From Lateolabrax maculatus (Eukaryota; Chordata; Actinopteri; Acropomatiformes; Lateolabracidae): a stretch of 64,000 nt of DNA. The stretch is taken from positions 27,617,501 to 27,681,500 of the forward strand of contig CM062206.1 of NCBI GenBank assembly GCA_031216445.1, in the 5' to 3' direction. Numbering within the stretch: position 1 is the stretch's first letter; the number at the start of each line of letters is the position of its first letter. The translations under genes and the position numbers were made by a program. Shown here piece by piece: positions 7,946 to 19,315 of the stretch. The notes below the pieces were generated by a model. It did not search any database, was not told where the DNA came from, and saw nothing but the letters and a program-made list of their open reading frames with translations.

Positions 7946-10235
7946 TCATCGCTGAAGATGATATCAGGAAGTTGACTTTAAATGAGAGACCACAGTCTAT
8001 TGAAGAATTAAAAGTGCAACTGGTAGATAAACTGTCACTGCAGTATGACTTTAAACTGCAGTATGAAGATCAAGACTTCCATAATGCCCTCTGCAATTTG
8101 ACTGAAATAACTGATTTACCTGAAAGAGCTACGCTCAAAATCATCCCTCTTGTGACTCTCCATTTAACCGCATTGTCATCACCCACCACAACATCAGACA
8201 CTGAGTGCAGCACAGCAGACACTGAGATCCTGTCGACAGGAAGAGCATCACCATCGCTAAGACAACAGTGGCCAGATTTCTTTGACATACCCAATTTCTC
8301 AGTTGATGTTGACTATAGACTCAGACAGGCAGATCTTGCCTTTATGAAGGATGGAACACGTATGACTCTACCACGAGATATGAAGCATGACATACTAGAA
8401 AAGCTTGCTGAGACGATGTACAGTTTCGAGGCTTACCCTAAAGATGATGACTTCAGCAGTGTTGCAAAAGCACTAATTAGCAAACACCCCTGCCTCACTG
8501 AGCCTGGACCACACAGATGGTATGGCTGGAAAAACAGCCTTAAATTATCGCACAAAGCTTCAAAAAGCTGGATGTGAGGATGTAGCAATCAATGGAGGCA
8601 AAAGAAGTAAAGGCAACCCAGAAGGAGAATCCTCAAGCAAGAATATCAAACGGCCAAAAAGAGGTGAAGCAAACTACCTACCTAACTTACCTGAAGGACA
8701 TGATGAAACAAGCCTTGAAAATGCCAGAAAGGTTCTCGTGGAAGAAATGAAGAAGAAACAACCCAATGGCACTCTCATCTCACAAATGATGGACCAATCA
8801 TTCCCACTACGCAGACAAGAAATTGTAGAAAAGGAACCTGCTGTACAGAACATTGTTGAACGATGGCCAGCACTCTTCACAGACAGGTAAACTATTTTTG
8901 TTCTCAACCAATAAAATAATGCCTATCAAAAAGAAATTCAAGGTGTGTGGCTAGAAATCCAAACACACTTGTTGGAATGTTAACACTTCTGCCATCTCTC
9001 CATCCCTACCCACCCCTCTCTCTACTTTTCAGGTGTTTGCTGAGTTCAACAGAATCGCAAGTAAGAATCTTGAGGGAGACTTCTTTGAGGCTCTGGACCA
9101 GTATACCCCACGTTTCATTGAACTTTTCAAAACAAGAAGGGGAACTGTTGGCCAGAAGCTCAGTGAGCTGATGCAGCACATGAGCTGGATGGTAAGTAGG
9201 TTAATTTTGCTTTTGATCTGTGTGATAGTTCATCAATCAAGTTCTAAATGAGATGATCCAGCCCAACCTATTCTATTTCCTGTCTGACTTGTGCTTGTGC
9301 CTTGCAAATTACTCTGTTAACTGGTCTTTTCTCTCTCTGTGTATCATTAGACACCAGACGTGACAGTACTTCGCTCTGTTGTCCTCAAAGGCATTCCTAT
9401 TTTACTTGGTGACGACTCCAGTGAATTCTTCAAGACATGCTCTGTAAGTACTTGCACATAAGAAAAAGTTTGGTCTGCATTAAAATAGAACTATATCTGT
9501 GCTGACATAGAAGATGTAATTTTATCTGCACAATATACAATATACATTTTGTACAGTGATTGATGTATTTTGTATGGCAATTCCTCCACAGCTAATCTGA
9601 GAGGTATTTAAACAGCCAGTAAATAAAAATGAAATTTGCCACATAAACGTTGTACACATTAATTAATTGTAAATCTAAGGAGCAGGAGTCCAGGCTGAAA
9701 AGTCAGTGTCACTGTTTAAGAATATATGGACCTTGTGGACCATAGCTTTAGTTTAATCATACCACATTTATTTTGTTGGTTATATTGTAACAATCCAGTG
9801 TGAACACATATTTAAAACCATATTCCCTAGCAAATGCTTTCAACATTAAAAATGAATGTTTAGAAGAGCATAAATTGCCATGCTGAAGAATGTGTGTGTG
9901 TGTCTTTGTAGGGTACAGCGAGAGACGAGGCCCTAGAATGCACTGTCGGTGTGCTGACAGTTGTCAGTGAAGATAATCCTCATGAGGGTCCAAGTTCAGT
10001 AGACCTCCAGCCCATCTCCACTGCCATCATTCTGGAGGGAGGTATCATCATGGATCATATAAAAAAACTTGCCTCAGGCAGTTTGTCTGTTATTTGGGCT
10101 TACATATGCTTTGCATTTGGATTACCCAAAATGCATGGCAAATACACTCAACTTCATTCAGACTGTGATGCTTGGACTGGGAAAGAAAACCTCCCACCAA
10201 AACTGTTAACTTTGAAGAACAGTCTACTGGGTTAG
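7946..10235 (+). pseudogene. PB1 plus SAMD3-like multi-exon gene, frameshifted
   Basis: It starts abruptly inside the frame (IIAEDDIRKLTL), giving a PB1-like domain (EELKVQL, FKLQYEDQDF, NLTEITDLP). A serine-rich linker and a conserved DILEKLAETMYSFEAYP block follow. A deletion with frameshift near 8545 leads to GEANYLPNLPEG and the motif RWPALFTD. Exons are about 7946-8886, 9033-9191, 9351-9443 and 9912-10235, with GT-AG introns. Phases agree across introns 2 and 3, but the join 8886/9033 is out of phase. In the last exon the family match runs in another frame from about 10090 to 10180 (FGLTYALHLDYPK) before returning to TLKNSLLG and TAG. I recall this family as multi-copy in fish under SAMD3-like names; its function is unknown to me. 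It cannot be translated whole. Confidence 0.6.
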
Positions 10236-11380
10236 ACCAGTAAAGAGCCATCAGCTGTCAGATAGCACTTTGTAAATTATGCAGCAGTTAATGTTCTCCT
10301 GTTATCAGAGAAAGTTTTATGCTTTCATGCAACTGAGCTGGCTTGTTTATGATCTCAAAAAAAAAAAAAATTCTATTAAAGTGTACCATGTTATGCTAGT
10401 ATGCTAATGGTGGAAATAGCGCCACCTTGTGTTGCAAAGAGTTGTTAGATAATGTTGTCAGAAAGGAACCTAGCAAGGTTGACCTGTTTACATTTGTGTT
10501 TTGGGAAAACTTTTAATTATAGTAGTTATAATGTAGTACAAATACAAAACCCAAGGAGTGATGTTTTTCTGTGTTGGTTTAAACCTTGGACTGATGCTCG
10601 CTTTGGGACACAAAAGCATTTGTTGTACTTTCAGTTTTGATCAGAAATGCAATGATTTTGCATGCACTGAAGTCCTGTAATTATCAGGTGTTTACCTGTT
10701 TAATATTGTGAGACTGTTACATGCATAGAATTAGCTCACAAAAATGTGGTTTTATTTTTGCCATGTCCATGTCATGTTCTACAGTCAAATCAAACCACAA
10801 GTTTGTTGTTTAGCTGCTGTTTTGTACTTGAATGTACAAGAAAGTGATACTTGGGAACAGAACACTTGAGGCTGAATAATAGATTTAATGCATATTGTTA
10901 TTACAATAGCCTAACAGACATAGATCACACTATGAGCAATTTTGCAACTAGCTTTAAAATACATTAAATATGACAAGAGGATAGAGAACAGTCATTTTAT
11001 TGTTTATTGTAAGGTTATTACATGAGTGATAAAACACACATTTTATATTGGAGAATTGGAATCAAAAGTAACAATATCGAACATTTATTGTTCAGTCTAG
11101 ATCTGTCAGTGATGCAATTATTTTTTTAATAAATGTTGTAATGCAGCTGAACAAACCCAGTGAGTGTTCTTTTAAAGTATATGTTTGTGGTGTTTTTCCC
11201 TTTATTAGGTAATAACAGCTAAAATAGATAAGAAATGGGAGAAGGACAAGGACCCATTCAAGGAAATTGGTTTGTTTAATTTAACTGAACTGAAATGAAC
11301 TGAAAAAAAATGAGTGAGTAGTAAGTAGTAGGTATCATAATTCTAAGTGGGGTTAAATTTGTATCAAGCAGTCCACACAA
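10236..11380 (+). other. 3' noncoding region of the transposon
   Basis: No frame of substance. An A-run at about 10357-10369 is followed by the polyadenylation variant ATTAAA at 10375-10380, and a full AATAAA lies at 11128-11133; either could end transcripts of the gene upstream. The sequence is AT-rich and, near the end, carries TTAAGTT-like subterminal words that continue to the element end at 11587. No repeat family recognised otherwise. Confidence 0.5.
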
Positions 11381-11591
11381 AATGAAAAAATTAAGTTAAC
11401 ACTAAGCATGGCTATTAAGTTACATGAACTTTTTTTTTTTTTTTTTTAGTTGTACTACTTGATTTGGTACTGCACACTTAAAATAAACAAGCTTTTCTAA
11501 CTCACTATTTTTAAGATTACTTTGCTTAATTTGCAACGAGTTTGCATACTTTTTTTAAGTAAGGTCAACTAATTAGATTTTACAGTGAGTA

Positions 11592-12138
11592 TACGTACAC
11601 ACGTCTCCCGCAGAGCTATGTTGAAAGTCCCTCAATATTCAGTCGAGTATTGGCTAATGACCTGCAACACCTAGACGTGTCCAGTACAGTACTACAATAT
11701 GTAGATGATCTCTTGATATGTAGCACCTCCAAAGCTCAATGTGCACAAGACTCAGTCTCAGCCCTGATGGCTTTAGAAAAGGGGGCTCACAAGGTGAGTA
11801 AAAATAAATTACAGTTTTGCCAGACACAGGTTGAATACTTAGGTAGACAACTCTGTGGCACTAAATGAGCTATAGTGCCCTCACAAATTGAGGCAGTATC
11901 GAAAGCTCCCAAACCACAAACGGTGAGACACATGTCGTCATTTCTGCCATCTCAGCTTTACTAGAAGCCATACACCATCCAAAAGTGTTAGCCATCATTA
12001 AATGCGTAGCTCATCAAAAAACGAATTCCCTGATAGCTAAAGGCAACAACTTAGCAGATGAAGCCGCAAAACGCATAGCTACACCCACCTGTATAGGACC
12101 ACTGCTAGTAGCTGGAGATTGTGAACCACTGACAAACT
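11592..12138 (+). pseudogene. ERV reverse transcriptase C-terminal half and RNase H tail, unit 2
   Basis: Protein-level identical to unit 1 over the YVDD fragment, with the same TGA nonsense codon at 11866-11868 and the same loss of most of RNase H. The shared lesions show that they predate duplication. Confidence 0.85.
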
Positions 12139-12148
12139 TATATATATA

Positions 12149-12194
<46 letters not shown>
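12139..12194. repeat. (TA)n microsatellite, 56 bp
   Basis: Same site as in unit 1 with one TGATA interruption; 2 bp longer than the unit 1 tract. Confidence 0.95.
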
Positions 12195-12197
<3 letters not shown>

Positions 12198-12205
12198 CTA
12201 TATAT

Positions 12206-13415
12206 ATGTGCTGCTATGTAATAGCAGCACAACATCAGGCAAGTCCATATGCACATTCTGTATGGGCAAAAAGGGGGGCAAGTATAATCACTGAAGAAGG
12301 TCCATCACATGGGCTATGGCGAAGTGCACATGGACATATTGTCCTCCCAACATCTTTGGTACAGGTTGCTACACGTAGTGCGCATGGTCAGGACCATTGC
12401 ACAAGTGGGGAGGTGTTGAGACGCCTTCAAGCAGTCTGGTGGTCACCATTTTTCCGACCTGCGTTTGTAGCTGAGACAATAAAAAAAAGCCCTAAAAATG
12501 CTAGGAATCAAACAGAAGTTCAGATGTGTGTATCACCCACAGTCACAGAGACTAGTGGAAAGGGCAAATGGCATGCTAAAAGCAAAACTTGCAAAAAGAC
12601 AGTCAGTATAAAATCAATTGGGTAGATGCATTGCCACTTGCTTTGATGGCTATACGAACACTAACTAACACTAACACTAAGCTAAGAGACTAACACATCT
12701 AATACCACACGAGGCACTTACAGGGAGACCGATGCCGGTTCCCTTTTGTAGAGGGCCGTATGCGAGCAATGTGAACGAGAACTAACATGCTACCTACGAC
12801 ACCTAACGCAAATACACAAAGCTGTGCTCCAACAGGTAAAAGCTGTGTCTGAGGACAGAGACGCTGACATTCCAGAGCAGCTAAGGAGAGTTGAACCTGG
12901 AGACTGGGTCTACGTAAAGGTGTTCAAACGAAAGTGGGACCAACCAAGGTGAGAAGGACCCTTTAAGGTTATCCTAACTACCCCAACTGCGCTGAAAGTA
13001 GAGGGTAAGAAATGTTGGTTCCATTTAAACCATTGCTGCAGAGCGAGGGATCCAGGTGAGACAGCAAGGGCACAGCACGATCCAGAAAGGGACGGTGAAG
13101 CCTCCCAACTGGAAGATAGACAGCTTCAAGATCCAAGGACAAAGATGATCACAGAGACTGGCTGAGAGGAGGAGTACCAGTAAACAACGTAATCACACTC
13201 ACGTATATAAAGTCAGCTCAATACAATCAAACATTGACATTAGGACCAGAAGGCATAAAAATAGACACGCATGTGGTTCACAGACAATGCCTAAAAGAAG
13301 GGACAGTGATGGTAGTGGTACAATGTTCACGAAATCAATGCACATAGATAAACCTACACCAAACCATGACAGCTGAAGAAGCAACCAAATTGACCCAAAT
13401 TTAAGTAAAATGAGG
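12206..13415 (+). pseudogene. ERV integrase remnant and ERV 3' remnant, unit 2
   Basis: HHCC part to about 12480, then an A-run (AATAAAAAAAAGCC) one base longer than in unit 5, which shifts the core tail out of frame. A further 8-bp loss near 12596 removes residues after LAKI. The GPY/F-like domain with its TGA follows to about 13164. The last 250 bases are the same unassigned 3' remnant as in unit 1, ending at the purine-rich tract. Confidence 0.78.
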
Positions 13416-13856
13416 TGTCTGAGCTGAGAGATGTCTCTCCCATGTGTGTCCAATGTTTAGATACTTGTGTGGATCCAATGTTTAGATACTTGTGTGGGAA
13501 ATGTTTAGATAAGCCTATGTCCAAGGTCTGGCTACTTTCATAGATGGGTGCCCCTTGGGGGTTGTTTTCCTAAAGTTCCAAAGAGATGAGATCAGTTTCA
13601 ACCTGAACTATAGGTTCCACCTTCCCTTTCTGTAAAATAGCCATGTATGGTTATGAGGTTGGCTCTGAGCCTATCTTGTCACCACACATTAGCTATACCA
13701 TGAGGCTTTAAAAGGTGTAGTTTGAGTGGAAAACGGGGGAGATTCACATTGGCTTCGGATCTTCTCACAGGCAATCCATGGTGCTTGTTTTGACGCTGTA
13801 CTTTTTGTAATAAACCTTTTTATACAACTAAGTCGGTGTCAGCGGAGATTCCTTCA
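13416..13856 (+). repeat. Possible ERV LTR, unit 2
   Basis: Same TGTCTGAG start, duplicated CCAATGTTTAG word, TTTAAAA and AATAAA as in unit 1. Again only one LTR-like block lies between the integrase end and the next pol segment. Confidence 0.55.
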
Positions 13857-14509
13857 TCATCATCACATCATCGCTACAGAAGATACAACACAGCCAACCC
13901 GTCTCAGACAGCTAAGGTCGCAAAAGGAGGAAGCATTTAGGAGTGGAGACAGAAGCAGGTTCAAAGAGGCAAAGTACAGGTTTAGCAAGGAGGTGAGGGG
14001 AGCTAAACGACTGTATTCTGAGAAACTCCAACACCAGTTCTCAGCCAAGGACTCTGCTTCTGTCTGGAAGGGGCTCAGAGAGCTCACCCATTACAAACCC
14101 AGAGCCCCCCACTCTGCTAACGACTTGCGCCTGTCCAACAATCTGAACAAGTTCTACTGTCGTTTCGAAAGACAATGGGACAGTCCAGACACAATCCCCT
14201 GGGACTCCATCCACCAGCCCCAGGCCACCAGCTTCACCTCTCCCACCACTGCAGGGGCCTGGGCCTCTCCACAACTTCAAACCTCAGAGGCCCCCTTCCC
14301 GTCCACAGTGACACCTCTCTCAATCCTGGAGAGGGATGTTAACAGACAATACAAGAGACAGAACCTCCACAAAGCAGCCGGGCCAGACTCTGTCTCTCCA
14401 TCCACCCTGAAGCACTGTGCTGACCAGCTGTCTCTGGTGTTCACAGATATCTTTAACACTTCACTGGAGATATCCCACATACCAGCCTGCTTCAAATGTT
14501 CCAGCAAGA
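13857..14509 (+). pseudogene. LINE fragment (L2/CR1-like), unit 2
   Basis: Protein-level identical to the unit 1 fragment, with the same truncation after PACFK. At 14450 it reads ATCTTTAAC where unit 1 has ATTTTTAAC, a silent change shared with unit 5, so unit 1 is the variant. Confidence 0.75.
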
Positions 14510-14705
14510 GATACTGTAAGACTTAGAGCACACTGGCAGACGAAGAGAAAGACAAAAGACACTCACATATGTGCAGCCTGCAGTATACTGGATCCAATGG
14601 CCAGCTGACTCAGAACTTGCACACCAATGGAGTGTGTGAAAAGCCTGGATACAGAAAGAACTGCCCACAGCACAAGAACCACGACTGCCGCTGCACTGCA
14701 CTCTG

Positions 14706-15563
14706 ATGTATGATGAGACTCAGCAACATACTGACTACAAAGAATGCTGGACAGAGTTGATTACAGGCAAAATATTATCTGTAATATGTCAAGACCTGTA
14801 TGTTGGACCACAAGGACCAGCAGCAGCAGTTACTCTACCACCAGAACTACGTCCCTGGTTTCAAGTCACCAGCTCCGTCCCACATGTTACACTCCTGATA
14901 GCTAATGGACATGAATCACGTGACCTAGGACCGATGGTGAAGGCAGCACTACAAGTGACTGTATGGAAACCAACTCAGAACACGCATGTGCAGTCATCCT
15001 CCGATGGACAATATGTGAAAATATTTCTGCGAGCATATGACAAAGGAACAAGAGCCCAAGTGCTACTAAGTCAGAGATTCCCTACTCAACTGCCACTCTC
15101 AGAAGAACATAGTGTGCTACTACATCAGATACCACATGAGTTATGGTCACATCATAAAACAGATGTAGGGCTAGTTAGGTCAGCACAGCCAGTTCACATC
15201 AAAGCAAAAGAGGGCATTGTGTTGCCATACCAAAAACAATATCCCATGAAACCACACCAAATAGCAGGTATAAGACCCACCATCAAGGGCTTGGTAGCAG
15301 CAGGTGTGTTAAAACCAACAAAAAGTCTGTGTAATACACCAACTTGTCCAATAAAACAAAATAAACTCTAGTGACTATCGATTGGTGCATGATTTGTGCG
15401 CCATTAATTCCACTGTAGATGCAGAAGTACCTGTGGTTCCAGACCCACATACTTTGCTTTCTAATATCCCACATGACGCCTGTTGGTACACAGCATTTGT
15501 TAGTGTGCCATTACACCCAGATTCACAGTATCTGTTTGCTTTTACATATCAAGGACAGCAGTA
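14706..15563 (+). pseudogene. ERV pol 5' remnant with N-terminal half of reverse transcriptase, unit 2
   Basis: Same 221-codon frame, the same frameshift near 15366 and the same missing first-Asp block as in unit 1. It ends at the CMC left end. The roughly 200 bases before it (14510-14705) are the same unassigned Cys-rich stretch as in unit 1. Confidence 0.85.
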
Positions 15564-15750
15564 CACTGTAAATGCAAACATGGTATTTAATTAAAAATAG
15601 TAAATTGACTTAAATCATTTTTTATCAAATTGCTATTAACACTCACTTTTAGTAAGTTACTTGTAATTTGTGGTTGAAAAATCTCACCAGCTCAGTCTAC
15701 TTGAACTGGATTAATTTAGAAAAAGTATGTTTTCGATAATTGTGCTTTTA

Positions 15751-16064
15751 CAAGTACATTTACTCAATACTGCACTTAAGTACAAAGTACTTTAAGTACT
15801 TTACTTTTTTTTTCATATTACTGTCTACTTTTACTCCACTACATTTCAGAGGGAAATATTGTACTTTTTACATCACTGCATATGTAATAATACATACGCG
15901 ATATATAATAATAATCAGTAGTATGCTACTTTTAATTTTAATATTTTAAGTATTTCTTTTTGTGGTTATATGTTTTTTACTTAATTGAAATTTTCACTGC
16001 AGGAGCTGTATTGTAAAAGAGTAGTTTCACGGAGTGGTATTAGTACTTTTGCTTCGATTTGAAA
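15751..16064. mobile_element. hAT-like repeat relic, unit 2
   Basis: Same AAGTACTTTA-rich block with the ACTCCACTACATTTCAGAGG signature as in unit 1; no copy-specific change of note. Confidence 0.5.
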
Positions 16065-16073
16065 ACTTCGCCG

Positions 16074-16240
16074 GCTTTTTTTTTTTTTTCCCCGACCTGT
16101 GGGCATGCGCAACTCCGTCCTCTCTACGCCTGACGGTATGTCAACAACACACCCGCAACGGACGAGGAGCTGGACCTAATCCCTGCAACAGCACTCGTTA
16201 AGGTTATTTTCAGCATTCTTGTGCTTGGCACACTCATTTG
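16074..16240 (+). promoter_or_regulatory. Possible noncoding first exon, unit 2
   Basis: CATGCGCAAC motif and the GTGAGTAA donor at 16241 are kept. One substitution, CAACAGCACTCG here against CAACAGTACTCG in unit 1; unit 5 agrees with unit 2. The 22-bp palindrome recurs at 16348-16369 in the noncoding stretch that follows. Confidence 0.35.
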
Positions 16241-16760
16241 GTGAGTAATATTTTACCCTTGTTTAGACCGTTTTCTTTCTGTAAGTAAGCGCCATATTTT
16301 TCGTGCTTGCTAGTAATGATGTGTGTTGTAATGTCGGCTAACGCTGCCTCAGAGCTATATAGCTCTGAGCTAGCTGAACTATATTATGGACATAACGTGT
16401 CTTACTTTTGTCACGTTAAAGTTGAGGAGAAACTTTAGTGTAGCGGTCGCGGGCGTGCTCGTCACGTGCACGCGCACACCCGCTGTCGGAGTTGATTTTT
16501 TTTTCTGAGGCCAGTCATCTATGAGTACTCACTCACGATGAGAGACTGATCCCGGCGGTTTGTGAGTTTCCATGAGCAGGAGGGCATTCACATGGCAGAA
16601 CATCAGAACAAGTCTGGATGTATCATTTTATTTTACGCTCGGCTGTTAAGTTAGGACTATGCTAACTTAATGTTATTTTATTTAACCCTCCTCACTTAAC
16701 ACTAGTCATATTTGTAGCTGTGTCGTTTCCATGGTTACCACGTTTAGCGCGCCCAATGAG

Positions 16761-16887
16761 CCGGTCACCCGCTCCACTCAGTGTGATCATTCTGCAGGAT
16801 CAATGAACTGTCAGCGTGTTTAATCAATCATAACTCTGAATACTAAACTGATTTTCACGGGATTGTTTAATGCAAACGTCACACATG

Positions 16888-16919
<32 letters not shown>

Positions 16920-17410
16920 TATATCTACAGATATATAGGGAGAGAGAGATAGATAGATAGATATAGATTTTCATTTTTTTTGATATATATGTAGATATAC
17001 ATATTCATTTTTTCTGAGATCTAACTTCTGTCTATTGTGTTTTATCTTATATTGATGTATAATGTTGTATTGTTTCTTCATTTTTCAACTTATTAAAATA
17101 GCTGAGTAGTACACAATCTGCTTCTGCTTCTCTATCATATATTAGTGTTTTTATATATATGTGTGTGTGTGTGTATTATATTATATCATACATAGCATAT
17201 ATCACATACCAGAATATTCTATTACCGTTATGCCTATTATGTATATTAAAATACGCCGAATCATGTGTCCGGTATCATGCCTACATGTATGACGTTTGCA
17301 GAAAAAAATCCCGTGAAAATCAGTTTAGTATTCAGAGTTATGATTAATTAAATGCATTGACACTTCATTGTACCTGCAGACAGATTACACTGAGTGGAGC
17401 GGGTGACCGG
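16761..17410. mobile_element. Foldback element, unit 2
   Basis: Arms as in unit 1, but the left arm keeps GATT after TAAACT, so both arms match there; this is the ancestral state. The loop has a different TA/GATA arrangement from units 1 and 5. Confidence 0.75.
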
Positions 17411-17855
17411 TCCAAGATGGCGGCCCCACGTCTCGTCAGCGCCAATAGGCAGTAGCGGTCGATGCGGCGTCTACTCTTTATATGTCTATGCCGCACACTG
17501 TTTACTTGCGCAGTGCTTGTCTGATCACACGAGGAGCGCAGTGAGAGCCCGCAGATCAGATTTGGGACAGACAAAAGGGTCTCCCTGTCTGTCTTTTTAT
17601 CATAGCCTGTTACCATTGCTGGCATACTCAGTGGCCTAAGTTATTCTTTAAGGTTATGTTGTCTAGAATATGTACATTACAATACTGTCTTTGTGGGTAA
17701 TAGGCCTATGTTACAGTTTTCACTTGTACTGGAAACAAGATGTTTATGAGTTGTGGTGAGCTTTGGTTGTGTTAAATTGTTGTATTCTTCTTAACTGTCC
17801 CCTTCCAGGCTCAGGCAGATGGTGATCAATCCACAGTTCCCTTGATACCACATAA
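17411..17855 (+). promoter_or_regulatory. Promoter-like block (YY1 motif) and 47-bp candidate exon, unit 2
   Basis: AAGATGGCGGC at 17414-17424 with CCAAT box downstream; candidate exon 17809-17855 with the same acceptor and GTGAGTCA donor. Confidence 0.4.
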
Positions 17856-18079
17856 GTGAGTCATTTACCATTTACCTTTTGTACTGCTGTGTTCATTTGG
17901 TAGCTGTTCTTGTCTTAAAGAAGTGAAATGATTAAAAGCTTGATAATTAGATAGATTTTTGCAAGGATTTAGTTTTTTTCTGTTGCTCTGGTATTTCAAG
18001 TCTGATACTGCATGTTAGTGTTTTTGTTTTTTGTTTCTATTTTGCCGGGCTTGATGCTAAAATGATCTTTTCTTTTCAG

Positions 18080-19315
18080 ATTTTTCAAGAAGACAAAAAA
18101 CTTCCTATGCAGTGGTTGTGTAAGTACTGCACATTTTGTGCTGAAAAGAGGTGCTTCTTACTTAAGCATTACCGCTTAAAACACGGGTGCCACACTCGAA
18201 TATCACCACTACCGTGCCTTTATAAGGAGTGCCTGTGCACATTTAAATCTTTCAATGCACTCAAAGTCCACTTATCAACATGGCACACTCAAAAGGACCT
18301 GGGGAACGTGGGTGAAACTGCTTTCCATTGTCAGCTGTGTGACTTTGTGGAGCCTTGCACTGGAGCTGACTTTTTTACCCATTTACGAAGACATTTGAAG
18401 CTGAAGCAAAAGGTTTCCTGTCCATATCAAGGCTGTAGCTTTCAGAGCAATGTTTATTCAACCTTTAATGCACATAAAAGCAAAGAACATCAAGACCACA
18501 ATAAGATGGCATTCAAACCTGAAATTGTGTCACATAATGTACTTGAGGTACCTCCACCTAATATAAATATTCAACCTGAGGATAGTGCCCCTGAAACTGA
18601 TCAGGTTGAGTTTGAGGTTACTGAGCTCAATGAAGATGTGGGAGACTTGGAGAGTCAGTTGGAACATAATGTAGCTGCTGTTTTTCTGAAAATGTCATCG
18701 ATTCTTAACATCTCTGAAAATGCCCTGCAAGAAGTTATAGAGCAGATCAACCAAATTTATGTGCTTTCACAGCCATTGTTACATACCTCGGTTGGAAAAA
18801 TACTAAATCAACATTGTGGAGATGTTGAGGACTCTTAAGTGAGTGAGATAGCTAAAGTATTTACTGAGAATAATGTATTCCTGAAATTCACTTCTACTAG
18901 GGGGTCATTGTCAACCACTAGCAAGCGAACATCATACATTTGAAAAGAATTCTCAGTGGTGACGCCTATTGAGTTTGTCCTAAAAAATGACAGGCAGACA
19001 GTTGTGTATATCCCCATACTAAAAATGCTGCAGACATTACTAAACAATGGAGAAATTTTAGATAAGGCCATGTCATCTGAGACAAATTTGTCACAAGGAT
19101 ACAGATCTCACAGGGATGGTTACCGGTTTAAAGACAATTCTCTCTTGACAGAGGAAGAATTCAGGATTGCTCTTTTCTTGTACATAGATGATTTTGAGGT
19201 GGCTAAGCCCTTGGGAACCTCCAGAAAGAAACACAAGCTGCCATCTACTGGGTACTTGGAAATCTACACCCTAAATATCGCTCCTCTCTTCATTCCATTC
19301 AGCTTGCTCTACTCA
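18080..19315 (+). pseudogene. Zinc-finger transposase-like N-terminal pseudogene, unit 2
   Basis: Likely start ATG 18107. Four fingers identical in sequence to unit 1; the same TAA (18836-18838), TGA (18941-18943) and frameshift near 19240. No private amino-acid change. Confidence 0.6.

Larger units (their letters stand above)
1..11380 (+). repeat. Tandem unit 1, long form
   Basis: First complete period of the array. The unit start is arbitrary and set at the first base of the window, which recurs at 11381. Order inside: CMC right end, ERV pol 3' part, possible LTR, LINE piece, ERV pol 5' part, and most of a CMC element. It differs from the other long units by a 4-bp loss in the left foldback arm near 5475 and by its integrase frameshift. 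It shares with unit 2 a Glu codon near 8427 where all later units have Lys. Confidence 0.95.
4190..11587 (+). mobile_element. CMC-type (CACTA/Mirage/Chapaev) DNA transposon inserted in ERV reverse transcriptase
   Basis: Seen: it starts CACTGTAAATG at 4190 and ends TTTTACAGTG at 11587, giving a terminal inverted repeat of about 9 bp. AGTA precedes the left end (4186-4189) and follows the right end (11588-11591). Removing the element and one AGTA leaves the two reverse transcriptase halves in the same reading register, which fixes the ends independently. Subterminal zones are AT-rich with repeated TTAAGTT-like words. Known family: CACTA elements start CACT(A/G) and usually have 2-3 bp duplications; a 4-bp duplication is the Chapaev habit, so the subgroup is open. 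Contents: hAT-like relic, possible exons, foldback element, transposase-like pseudogene, PB1/SAMD3-like pseudogene, and about 1.1 kb of noncoding sequence. Confidence 0.75.

Noticed and set aside
9033..9251. Separate small gene starting at 9033
   Set aside because: It is an internal exon preceded by a splice acceptor and followed by a GTAAGT donor, consistent with the PB1/SAMD3-like family.
10452..10640. 62-codon frame in the 3' noncoding region, repeated in all units
   Set aside because: It is repeated only because the unit repeats. There is no domain and no splice connection, and it lies after a polyadenylation-like signal.
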